DNA of 64,000 bases, taken from Hsuehochloa calcarea (Eukaryota > Streptophyta > Magnoliopsida > Poales > Poaceae). The position numbers were made by a program, and so were the translations under genes. The stretch spans positions 25,742,223 to 25,806,222 of the forward strand of contig CM070609.1 of assembly GCA_036346395.1 (NCBI GenBank). Direction: 5' to 3'. Below are positions 10,191 through 20,186 of the stretch, piece after piece. Every line of letters starts with the position of its first letter. The stretch's first letter is position 1. The notes beneath the pieces are model-generated. The model searched no databases. It was not told where the DNA came from and saw only the letters and a list, made by a program, of their open reading frames with translations.

Positions 10191-11390
10191 TACTTAAAGG
10201 TGCTTTATAAGAGAAGTCAACCACCCGCAGTGGTTGGCTAACCTCAGTAATGGTCAAAAAGTCAAACGGCAAATGGCGATATGCGTGGACTTTACCGATC
10301 TTAATAAAGCTTGTCCAAAAGATGATTTCCTTTACCTCAGACGATCACCGTTGATTCAACCGCAGTTGTGAGATATTAAGTTTTTAGATGCATATTCGAT
10401 ACCACCGATCAATATGTGTTTAAACGATGAAGAAAAGACCGCATTCATTACTCCATTTGGTACCTTTTGCTATGTCAAAATGCCATTTGGTCTAAAGAAT
10501 GCGGTGCTTCTTTTCAACGCCTAATGCAATCGACTTTTTCATCTCAATTAGGCCGAATTTGAAGCCTATGTTGATGATCTAGTCGTAAAAGCATTAAGAG
10601 ACTTAATCATATCATCGACCTTCATGAAACATTCGACAACCTCGTAAAGCACCGCTTAAAACTCAATCCGAGAAGTGTGTGTTTGGAATTTCTTCACGAA
10701 AATTGCTTGGATTCCTAGTATCCGAACGAGGAATCAAGCAAACTCTGAAAAATAAAAGCCATCCTCCGGATGCGCCCTCCAAACACAAAAAGGAAGTCCG
10801 AAACTCACTGGGTGCATGGCGCTTTAAGTCGCTTCATCGCACGACTAGGAGAAAAAGGACTACCTTTCTTTAAACTTCTCGAGACATGAAGGTTTTGAGT
10901 GGTCGAACGAGGCAAACGCGCTTTGAGGATGTCAAGAGGTATCTTTCGAGTGCTCTGCTCGTTTCTCCAAAGCCGGAAGAGACGCTCTTAATTTACCTAG
11001 CCGCCACGCCACAGCAAAGAAGCGCGAGATTAGTCGTGAGAACGTGAAAACGCATAACGACCGGTTTACTACGCTAGCGAAGTTTTACACGGCCTAAGGA
11101 GCGCACCTCGTGTCCAAAAACTTCTATATGCCCTCCTCATGTCTTCGAGGAAATCATGCATTATTTTCAGCGCACAAAATAGTCAGTGTTGTCCGAGTTT
11201 CCTTTGGGAGCAATCCTCCATAATAAGGAAACAATGGGGCGCATGGCAAAATGGTCATCGAACTTGGGAGTTCGACCTCCATTTCGTGTCCCGAACGGCC
11301 ATAAAATCCTGATCTTGGCGCACTTTGTCGCCGAATGGACAAATCTGAACTGCTCAGATCCCGATCTGATTCCCACGACTGGATGATGTA
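10190..11390 (+). pseudogene. Reverse transcriptase and RNase H remnant of the Tat-type element
   Basis: RT blocks are recognisable: VDFTDLNKACPKDDF (about 10285-10330), DEEKTAFITPFGTFCYVKMP FGLKNA (about 10425-10500) and FEAYVDDLVVK (about 10558-10590) with the YVDD catalytic motif. GFLVSERGI lies near 10710. The RNase H part shows HEGFEWSNEAN (about 10888-10920) and, near 11195-11250, EFPLGAILHNKETMGRMAKW. FVAEWTNLNC at 11328-11355 marks the linker to the next domain. Multiple stops and frameshifts separate these blocks. Confidence 0.8.
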
Positions 11391-11700
11391 CTTTGACGGT
11401 CACTTACTTTAAGTGGCTCGGGTCGGGTGGTCTGGTATCTCCTCTGGAGAAACCTTAAAGTATGCCATACAATTAAACTTTCGTGCTACTAACAATGTAG
11501 CAGTAGCAAGGTTTGCTAGTCGGCATACGAGCTGCGAAAGCACTCTCAATTAAATCGACTACTCGTGAGAGGAGACTCTCAACTAGTCGTGAATCAAATC
11601 GGGAAAGAGTACCAAAGTGCTCTAACTCAACAATGGCTCGGTACTTATCAAGTCACGTAAGCTAGAAAAACATTTTTAGGTTTCGAGGTACAATTTATCC
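11390..11700 (+). pseudogene. Second (archaeal-type) RNase H remnant
   Basis: MMYFDGH (around 11383) followed by LKYAIQLNFRATNNVA (about 11455-11505) matches the start of the additional RNase H of Tat elements (W-x-x-x-F-D-G ... LNFxATNNxAEYE). The remainder is frameshifted. A duplicated RNase H is the main reason for assigning the element to the Tat group. Confidence 0.65.
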
Positions 11701-11939
11701 TCGAAGGATAATTTCCTCGCACCAACTTGCTCGGATGGCTTCTTCCCGATCCACGCACTAAAAGGAGTTTTCTTGGAGCAACTCTAAAACCGCCTCTCGT
11801 CGAAGAACCGTAAACACCTCCTCTTGAGATGGCCTCATTAGATTACGAGGATACCTGATGACTCCCATCTACGAGTATCTTTACAAGGGTTCCAGCACCA
11901 AGATGATCTTGAGGCGCATCGATTATCCCAAAAGCCAAA

Positions 11940-13080
11940 ATGTATACTTTGGTTGAAGGAGTCCTCTATAAACGAGGAACCCAAGGAATACTCATGCGAT
12001 GCATTCCGCAAAACGAAGGAATAACACTCCTTCACGATATACATAGTGGCATCTGTGGGACGATGCTTCCTCTGAACATTGGTTGGTAAAGCCTTTCGAC
12101 AAGGTTTTTATCGCCTACACCTGCACGATGCTATGGAGGTGGTTAAAAGTGTGTCCAAAGCCAATTCCATGGTAGATGATACACCAACCACTCAAGCATT
12201 ACAAACAATACCTCTTTCTTGGCCTTTTGCACTGGGGCTTGATATCCTAGGACCGCTTTCCCAAAGCTCCAGGAGGTTTCAATTCTTTTGTGGCTATTGA
12301 CACGCTCACAAATGGATCAAGTCGAACTCAGAATCGATAACAACTAAGCAAAGAAAAGGTTCATGATGAGAAGCGAATTAGTCGATTTGGAGTTCCGAGC
12401 CTGATAATTACGCATAATGGTAAACAATTCGCAAGTGCAAAATTTCAGGAATTTTGCGACGAGTTGGGTACCAAGTTATGCTATGCTTCTGTTGCACATC
12501 CCCAAAGCAATGGGGCGGTCGAACGTGCAAACGGCCAAATAATGCGAGGAATTAAAACTCGAGTCTTCGACCACTTTGTTAAGCGCTCGGGGCTTGGGTA
12601 CAAGAATTACCTCCATATTATGGGCGGTCAGACGCGACCACCAATGAGCAACAGAGAAACACCATTTTTTCTAGTTTTGGAGCCGGCCATGCTTCCTCCG
12701 AGCTAAAATTGCGGTCGACACGAGTTGAAACCTTCAACAACTCAGACCAGGAACAACTCCGAGCAGATGACATTAACCTACTCGAAGAGAGGAGAAACCT
12801 AGCCTTAATCCGTTCGGCGGTCTACCAACAAGCCTGCGCAGATACTATAATCGTAAGGTCCAACCTCGCACCTTCTCAGAGGTGACTTGGTATTGAGGCT
12901 CGCCAATCCAAGTCTAATCGAATAAACTTTCCCATAAATGGGAAGGTCCTTACACGATGGTCGGCTAACTTACCAGTGGTCGTGATGACTAGCAATGGAA
13001 GATGGACAGTTCTCTCAAACTCTTGGAACATCGACCGCCACGCAAATTCTATGTGTGACCGGTTTCTCGTGCAATAAAAG
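11940..13080 (+). pseudogene. Integrase remnant of the Tat-type element
   Basis: YTLVEGVLYKRGTQGILMRC (about 11943-12003) is the N-terminal integrase region preceding the zinc-binding motif. SVAHPQSNGAVERANGQIMR (12488-12548) carries the third catalytic residue (E) of the DDE core within a 243-bp open stretch at 12464-12706. C-terminal pieces (LLEERRNLALIRSAVYQQA and RRYYNRKV) follow at about 12778-12860. The region between has stops. Integrase would insert element cDNA; this copy is inactive. Confidence 0.8.
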
Positions 13081-13189
13081 TCCGTGTTCTTTCTACCTCT
13101 TTTGCCTTATTTTTGAGTAGTGCTTTTTAATCTTTCGACTATGATATGAAAACACCCGCTTTTCTTTACATCGCCGGCGAGAAACGCTA

Positions 13190-13715
13190 TCCGTCGAAAC
13201 TTCTCCTCTCTGCATGTGGTTCGCCCACTAGAAGGAATTTCCTAGCATCGACTGCTACTCATTTTTTCGCCAATACAAAGAGCTCGGGTTTTATCTAGTC
13301 GTAATGTTCTCAAAGCCAACTCTCTCAATCTTAGTCTATTTTTTCAAGAATTCAAAAATATTCTAAGTAGAGTGCACTTTCTTACATTTGTTCGACCACC
13401 TTTGGTGTACTCGATTTGTTTTAACTGGTCGAAGGAAGAGACACACCTAGTCGAAGTCTTTCCTTTCGCATGTGGTCCCGCCCACTAGAAGGAAACTTCC
13501 TAGTGTCGCCGCCTCCTACTTTTGCTCTTGGAAGAGACTTATCAAGTCCACCAAAAAGGACGAACGAATGACTAAAGTCCTCTAAGACGCTTGTTTAACT
13601 CAAGTTGTCGTTCTTGGTTTGATTAAACTAGTCTGAGATGGGAACATCACCTAGTCGAAGCCTTTCCTCTCGCACGTGGTCCCGCCCACTAGAAGGAACT
13701 TCCTAGTGTCGAGTC
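13190..13715 (+). repeat. Three dispersed copies of a palindrome-bearing block
   Basis: Copies at about 13190-13250, 13446-13508 and 13650-13715 share CTAGTCGAAGyCTTTCC, GTGGTCCCGCCCACTAGAAG and a following CTTCCTAGTGTCG. Each contains an imperfect palindrome formed by CACTAGAAGG and CTTCCTAGTG. They lie just downstream of the integrase remnant in the 3' non-coding part. Confidence 0.75.
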
Positions 13716-15131
13716 GTTTCTACTCTTTTCGACCAAGATTTGACAAACCGTAATAAAAGCTATAAGTTAAATAAACCTCTCTTTGTTTTCGTAAACCCCA
13801 TTTTTAAACACTATTTATTTAGATTGTCTAAACAATCTAAGCAAATAGTCGGGGCTAGGATAAAGTTATTAATTTGACTTCAATTCTTAGTCTTTCATTC
13901 GCTTATTATCTTTTGAGTTACTAACTACTCGACAAGATGATTTTCGTGAAATGAGGCGGATCATATATTACTCATCAACAAAAATTGTCCGCCTTACAAG
14001 GTAGTTACAAGATTACTCAAGGGGGAGAGCCTAGTGCATTTCCTCGCCACCTTTTACCAATCGATCAGATTTCCTCAATCGACGACTTGCCTCGATTCGT
14101 GATATCAAGTCGGCTTCGATTGGTTTAACATTAAAGCGGGGTCTTGAGCTTTAAGTTTCGCCAAAGCGTAACTTATCGCACTTCGATCGCCTCCCTTATT
14201 GATTCAAAGATTAGTCTTCGAGTGGTCACCATTTCTTGCAATTTTTCGACTTGTTCCCCAATGGTACTTGTGTGAGCAACTATAGTATCTTCTCGAGGAG
14301 TTTTTCCTCGTAATGTAGCTCACTAAGCACATTGTTCAGAGAGTGATGTTGCCTTGAAGACTAGTCTTCATCGACTCCATCTCTGTTGGGTACAAGTCGA
14401 AGCCTCGCGAAGCTTCTTGTTTTCGACCACTTGTTCTGAAAAGAATAATATCGGTCAAACAAAAATATACTTCTAGAGGAAGATAACACAAAGATAATTA
14501 TAGGTAAAAGCTTTTTCTTACCTACTAATTGAGAATCCAATTTCTTGACCTCTTCTCGATGGGAAGCAACGGTTTCAGCATGCTTTTGCTCCCATGCTCT
14601 GATGTCCTCTCAGATTCATCTTAGCAATGCGACGGACTCATTGCGTATTAAGGTCTTTGCTTGGATTTCACCTCGAGGTTTCTCAATTGGGCAAGCAATT
14701 TCGAACAAGAAATTGGCATTAGAAAAGGGAAAATACTCAAAAAGGATAACAGGTAAAGATTTACTTACCTGTTAATCGAGTTCTAAAACCCTCGAGTTCT
14801 TGATCCTTATTCGCGGTAATGCGGGAAAACTCCTGAATAACCAAAGCTTTTTCTTGAACTTGATGCGAGCTTCGCATCTCTTTTCTTTATCCGAGAAGAA
14901 AGGAGAGTCGGGTAAAGGTTAAAGATCAAAAGCAGTCTTAAGTTCGAACTTCTCGTTTATTTTTCCTGCAATCTTTTAGATGCAGAGACAGTCTCTCAAG
15001 TCTATCCGAGAGGACTAATACTTGCTCCTTAGCCTCCTCGACTCTTCTTTCTCATAGTCGAGTGAGTCACCTAAGGTCTTCGTATCAACGCTTAACCTAC
15101 AAAGAACAGAACGAAGATAAACATCACCAGA

Positions 15132-15214
15132 ATGGTTGTAAGTACTTCTACAACTACCGACCTAGTCGTAAGTTTTTCTACGACTACGATATGGTTGTAA
15201 GTCTTTCTACGACC
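15132..15214 (+). repeat. Three palindrome units in the 3' region
   Basis: Units TGGTTGTA/TACAACTA, TAGTCGTA/TACGACTA and TGGTTGTA/TACGACCA, each with an 8-nt spacer starting AGT, are spaced about 30 bp apart. They belong to the same family as the LTR array but lie in a gap between antisense coding blocks. Confidence 0.8.
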
Positions 15215-15403
15215 ACTACCGTTGTAAGTAGTCCTAAGCTCTTTCGACTAGTACTTTGTCATGAGTTTCTTCCATGACTATTCTCGAAAAACATTATACG
15301 AGTATTTAAGTCAAAAACAACTATGAATGATAAGTGACTTACCACCTCTCGCCTCTGTGAGTAGTTCTTTCTCCTGTCTTAGTTTAAAAGTTGTCGATGA
15401 TAC

Positions 15404-15589
15404 TCACCGACAACGAAGAATTTGCTCCGAGCTTTCGCAAAAAGAGAATAGTGAGAAGAGAAGGAAAGCCACATATATAAGTATTTTAAAGATACTTACA
15501 TTCATAGTCGCCCTAGCAAACATTGAATATACAAGGTCCGGTTTTGCGCTTATCCATCCTCGCGACCTTGTCCCACCACACCTTCTCAA
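15404..15589 (-). pseudogene. Possible downstream block of the antisense ORF
   Basis: A minus-strand open stretch includes MRRCGGTRSRGWISAKPDLV. In Tat elements the antisense ORF often continues as several exons ending in coiled-coil sequence; minus-strand reading of 14280-15070 gives scattered Glu/Leu-rich fragments of that kind. Assignment is weak. Confidence 0.3.
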
Positions 15590-16210
15590 GGCGCCGTTAT
15601 CAAAAGTATTCTCCGTATTGGGAATATCTTTGGGATGGGGACTCGGTCACGAGATCTGTAAGGTAAGACCCTACGACGGAGGCAGCCCAAAGAAGTCACC
15701 ACGTGGTTGAAATTTTCTCCTTCGGTTCTCGTGATTTCTCTTTGGGTAGGGAAGGAACGCCTCTACGATTTCCTTCCCAGAGCGGTGCGCAGTCGGTCAC
15801 CACCTTGACCAGAGGCTTCCAAAGTCGCCTCTGTTGTTTCCACAACCTCGGGGTCGAGGCGGCCACCTCAACAAGAATACCGCTACTTCAAGGGTCGTGA
15901 GTTACGACCTCGTGAGATGTGGAAGTCACTGGGAGTCTCGACTTCATCGCCACTGGTCAAAGGTGATGCTTGACCACCTCCATTGATACCTCTCCGAATG
16001 AAGGGATAGCAATGGACTTCTCACAGAAGCATTCCCGGGCCGAGGAGCCTGGATCAAATAAAGAAAAGCAAATCAGTTGTGAAAAGAAAAGGTAAATGTC
16101 GTTCTTACACTTTAGTACATTTCACATACCTGCACTCGGTCTTAACCAGAATTTTGGAGCAATCCTCCCACGGAGGACCTCTTCTTCTCCACGACCACGC
16201 CCGTCGAGGT

Positions 16211-16729
16211 TCAATAATTGTCTACTACGACCACGCCTCGTAGAGTTTGAACAGGATCGTGGCTCGTTTCTCGATCCTCCGGATGGACGAGATCGGTCTC
16301 GACCATTCCGTATAAAGATCGCCTCGCTTGCGTGTTGTGCCGATGCAAAGATCGCCCTTCATAAAGACATAAAATCTTTCCAGCCTCCCTTTCGAGTTGC
16401 TTAATAAAACTAGGAGTGGCACCGACTGCGAAAGATTCCGTGTCATAATAGAAGGGTACCTTAGCCTTGCGAGGTTTGCGCTTAAGAGGTTCAGCTGCTT
16501 CAACCTCCTCGGCTTCGACGGCTGCGGCCTCGGCTTCAGATACAACTACAGCCGCCGCAGGCTTTGTAGAGGGTCTGGTCGAAAGACCAGAGCTCGAGCT
16601 TGCTCCCCCCTTATCGACAGATTTTACAAGTCGACGTCTCTTTGAGGGAGGAGCCGAGCCTTTATCTTTCGACAACCCAGCGCCAATAATCATCAGAACG
16701 ACTTCTTCGTCGTCCTGACGATTTTCCAT
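16211..16729 (-). pseudogene. Antisense ORF block, charged and Ala-rich (172 codons open)
   Basis: The minus-strand open frame begins MENRQDDEEVVLMIIGAGLS, contains a basic patch PPSKRRRLVKS, an Ala/Glu/Val-rich stretch, then PLKRKPRKAKVPFYYDTESF. It lies downstream of the 17100-17815 block in antisense order and is separated from it by palindrome units (16774-16883) that would sit in an intron. KRRRLV could be a nuclear targeting signal (inference). It is the longest open frame left in this decayed element. Confidence 0.5.
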
Positions 16730-16773
16730 GCCTACTTTCTGTAAAGCAAAACAGAAAAAGAAGAATCACTAAT

Positions 16774-16883
16774 TAGTCGTAAGTTTTTTCTACGACTAGT
16801 ACCAAGTCGTAAGTTTTTCTCGACTTTTCTTGATCGTAAGATATTCTACGATCACCATTAGTCGTAAGTATCTTCTACGACTA
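16774..16883 (+). repeat. Four palindrome units between antisense coding blocks
   Basis: Units include TAGTCGTA/TACGACTA (16774-16798), a decayed unit near 16804-16827, TGATCGTA/TACGATCA (16831-16854) and TAGTCGTA/TACGACTA (16859-16883). The third has a different arm pair that is still perfectly complementary. Confidence 0.8.
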
Positions 16884-17099
16884 TAAAGTCCTAAAGAAAA
16901 AATCGATTTTTGATTACCTTTAGGCGCTCTATCCTTTCATCTGCGACAAAGCCGCAATGACTTGAGGAACCGCCTCGGGTGGCGGAGACTTCTCACGATG
17001 AGTCGACTGAGTCAACCTCGGCTGTGAAAGATCCTCAGATAAATGATAAAAATATTAGACAAGGTTGAGAAAGACCAAACGGAGAGCTAAGTCGACAAT

Positions 17100-17815
17100 T
17101 GCTTACCCTCCTCGTAGTCTCTCGTGGGGTCTCCTCTCCCGAGTACCTCCACATAGGAGATGCTCGCTTCTTCAGAGGACTAATTCGACGTGTGATGAAA
17201 TCCTTCACCACATGCCATCCGGCCACCCTTCTTCCTTCAAGTCCTTAATAGCTTGAATATAAGGACTAATCCTACTGATATCTTCAGGGTTGAGTCCCAT
17301 GAAGATTTCTTTTCAGCACCTTCCCCGCAAAGAAAGGATGTCTTCAGAGGTGACCTTCCAAGAGAACCACCTCTTCCTCCACCCGCCCACGAAGACCGGT
17401 GAAACTCAATGTACTCCTTCGACTTCGAGTCATGGAGCTTGAGATCACACTTCCGGCGATTCCGGTTTGTCGAGCCATCCCATAATAATATTGAAACACT
17501 CGAGATCCGCCGAATCCCTGTGTACGCCGCATGATACACGAACACACTCAACATGGTAATGGAATTGGGACCTAAGTTCACCGGTTCCACCCCAAAGTGT
17601 TCGAGTACTCTCAGAAGAAAGGGGTGGGCAGCAATCGAAGGCCGCACTCACAATACGCTTGGAAGACGGAATTTGCCCATTTTCCCCGATGGCCATCTTC
17701 GCCCGATAGTCGAATCCACTTCACCGAGCCTTCTCGAATCTTCCCACATCGACTAAGATCTTAATCTTAGCGCATCCATCTCCGATTCCTCCCATTCGTA
17801 AACTCTCTTGGCCAT
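17100..17815 (-). pseudogene. Antisense ORF, 'putative gypsy type transposon' (PF04195-like) domain
   Basis: A minus-strand ATG at 17815 gives MAKRVYEWEESEMDALRLRS, then a stop and frame slips. AHPFLLRVLEHFGVEPVNLG followed by PNSITMLSVFVYHAAYTGI (about 17530-17630) matches the signature of the domain annotated as putative gypsy-type transposon or Transposase_28 (LHPFxRxxLExxGLxPxxLxPNSxxxLxxFVxxCEAFxGI). Such antisense ORFs are known in plant Tat elements; their role is not established. It reads inward from near the 3' LTR. Confidence 0.7.
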
Positions 17816-18385
17816 TTCGCCGTAAGCAAGAAGTTTTTTTAATTGGGTTGGCGGAGAAGATGAAACCTAGTCGAGGAGGAGAAAGCAAGAGCTCAAGAAC
17901 AATGGAGTGATTTGGGAAAGGTAAAATCCAAGTCTACCTCCCGTAAGTTTTTATAATCAAGACGATCTCCGCCGCTCAAAACCGCTCTCGCTATAGGTCT
18001 ATGAGAGATGGTTGTACCACTTGGAACCGCTTCATCTGACAAGTCTATGAGAGCCATTGCAATTCCCGATGGTCCGCTCGAGAAAAAATAGGTGCGTATT
18101 GTCACCTCCAGCGAAATTACATTCTTGACCAAGTCTTTCTAGTCGAAGGAAGTATCAATCTAAGAGTTTTATCTCCGATTCTACTACGACCACCGACGGT
18201 CGTAGGGTTTTTATGACTTTTGATAGTCGTAAGCAACCTTCCCGACCAAGCAAATTCTGGTCAAAGCAAAGACTCAAATGTCGAAGAGTTTTTCCTTCGA
18301 CTATCATTCTACGACATTCTCATGGTCGTAAGTCTATTTACTTAAACCTTTATCAAGTAAGTTACTTTCACTTGAAGTCAATAGA

Positions 18386-19170
18386 TGACGAGGATCTAAT
18401 AATCCTCATTTTATCTTTTATCTATAATTCTTATTATGGGTAAATATGATGTCACATAGTCCCTGTATACCCCTTATATCTATAAGGAGAAGCCCAACAA
18501 GTGATTGTAAGTTCTTCTACAATCACCCCATAGTCGTAAGTCTTGCTACGACTATATCATGGTCGTAAGTCCTTCTACGACCACTACATAGTCGTAAGTC
18601 CTTCTACGATCGTTACACGGTCGTAAGTCCTTTTACGATCGCTACCGGTCGTAAGTTCTTCTACGACTGTAAACTTCACCACCTTATAATCAAACCTACA
18701 GCGAGTGGGTCCAATTGATTAAGGAATCTGAACGGTCTACACGCACTATTATTCCGCTTATTAATGGTGTGTAACTACCCCATTATCTCGGAAGATAATT
18801 GCCGACGGCGTGAAGAAGCCGAGGCGCTTGTAATTATCGCCATCATGCGCTCATTCATCGATTAATTAGGCGCATCTCCGCAGACAAAACGGCTACTTCT
18901 TCACGACTATATAAGGGCATCAATCGAGAGATGGGGGAGACAATAACAAGAGCCGGTCAAGTAGGAACACAAGTGCTATTCTCTGTAATAGTCTTAGTCT
19001 TTTACTTGATCATCAAGAATACCATACACACGTGATTAGGGTTATTATTCTCTCCGAGAAGGCTGAACTCGCCTAAACATCCCGTGTCAATCCACTCTGC
19101 GTGATCTCATCTCTAGGAGACCCCACGAATCAAACAATCTTTACGTAAGATCGGTTCTAATACACCGACA
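18386..19170 (+). repeat. 3' LTR of the Tat-type element (785 bp)
   Basis: It starts TGACGAGGATC and ends CACCGACA, flanked by AGTCC. It is closely similar to 6168-6962, carries the palindrome array at 18502-18669 and a TATA box at 18908-18914. Many differences from the 5' LTR are of the form CTG versus TCG, or CAG versus CG (for example GACTGTT at 6394 versus GATCGTT in the fourth unit). Confidence 0.9.
18502..18669 (+). repeat. Palindrome array, 3' LTR copy
   Basis: Six units correspond one to one with those in the 5' LTR. The first three keep perfect arms (TGATTGTA/TACAATCA, TAGTCGTA/TACGACTA, TGGTCGTA/TACGACCA). In units 4-6 the arm ends differ at CTG/TCG positions. Confidence 0.85.
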
Positions 19171-19735
19171 AGTCCCTTAAATCTAAGATCGCTTCACATA
19201 TCATCAATGAAGTTATCAAGTTGGAAAAAAAATCTCATTAAATTCATACTTGAAAAATCATTGGGATAAAAGTTAGCAAGTCTAAGCACTTTGTCCCTAT
19301 CATAAGAAGTAAATGAATTCATAGGACTTAAAGCGGACATGCAAACAATCAACTCCATATTAACCTTGTCAAACCGATTGTCAAGCTCTTGGATAACATT
19401 ACCAATGATGCCAAGATACAATTCCCTTCTAAAATGATCATCATTTGTTTATTTAGGGTAAAAACGTGATGATCTTTCATAAGGCACATATCTACCATCC
19501 GACTTAGGAACTTTGATGCCACATTTAGTGCAAAATGATGTTACCTTTTCTTGAGGGAATTCTTCCAACCCACCAAACCTCATTCGTTGCATTCTATTCT
19601 TAGTCAAATTAACAAATGCCATAACATTAATAATATCGTGGTCTTTCTTTTGCAAAGATTGAGATAACTCATCTATGTATCAAGTATGACAAGCATCAAG
19701 TGTGCATTGAAAACAAAATCAAATGACTCAAAGGT
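19171..19735 (-). pseudogene. hAT transposase remnant, central part (part 2 of 2)
   Basis: On the minus strand, from 19735 down: SFDFVFNAHLMLVIL, then QKKDHDIINVMAFVNLTKNR MQRMRFGGLEEFPQEKV (19540-19655), then MYLGIIGNVIQELDNRFDKV NMELIVCMSALSP (19330-19421) and FYPNDFSSMNLMRFFFQLDN FIDDM ending next to 19171. These match the central hAT transposase (TTF-type zinc finger family): 'ALQRKDQDIVNAM', 'ELDNRFDE', 'YPxDFS...LxxQLxNYIxD'. The next residues, SDLRFKGL, continue into GLKNPGEF at 6167 across the inserted Ty3/gypsy element. The N-terminal part beyond 19735 is lost. Confidence 0.85.
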
Positions 19736-20186
19736 CCCAGGTTGCCTGACGTTTGCTTGGTGCGGTGCGGACGTGCGGTGCATGGCTGCCTGCCTCTACG
19801 AGCTGAAAGATTAGAGAGTTGAGGGCCGGCTGGAGTCTGGAGGCTCGATGGATAACTGGATAAGTTAAGGATGGGCTTTGCCTGGTTGGTTGGTGGGCTG
19901 GAAAAATGGATTGGTTCTTGGTGGGGCAGTGAGGTGAAATTTGACCAGCCCAAGCAACATATTTGATGAGTTTTTGACTTTCATTAATGTGCATTAGTCC
20001 TACTATGATACTAATGATACCTAGGTTAATTTTTTTTTATGTTTTTTGAGGTGCCTGTGCACCAGTGGCACTCCAATAACGCCGCCCATGCACGGCTGTG
20101 CTGTCAATATACAAAAGAAGTCAACCCTAGTGCGCTGGTTAACTTATCATGGTGTGAATAATAGTGCATGTCATAGGGCATGGGTA
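19736..20186. other. Junction sequence, no gene recognised
   Basis: This GC-variable stretch lies between the broken hAT gene and the next LTR fragment. The expected hAT 5' portion and its other terminus are not recognisable. Small minus-strand ORFs here show no family motifs. Confidence 0.35.

Larger units (their letters stand above)
6168..19170 (+). mobile_element. Ty3/gypsy LTR retrotransposon, Tat-type, 13.0 kb, decayed
   Basis: Both LTRs start TGACGAGG; the right end is ...CACCGACA. AGTCC flanks both sides (6163-6167 and 19171-19175), an exact 5-bp TSD. Order inside: 5' LTR, PBS, gag, protease, RT, RNase H, a second (archaeal-type) RNase H, integrase, a long 3' non-coding part with an antisense ORF, 3' LTR. 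RT before integrase defines Ty3/gypsy; the second RNase H and the antisense ORF point to the Tat group (established knowledge of that lineage). Every coding domain has stops and frameshifts. It inserted into a hAT transposase gene, whose halves rejoin when it is removed. Confidence 0.9.
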
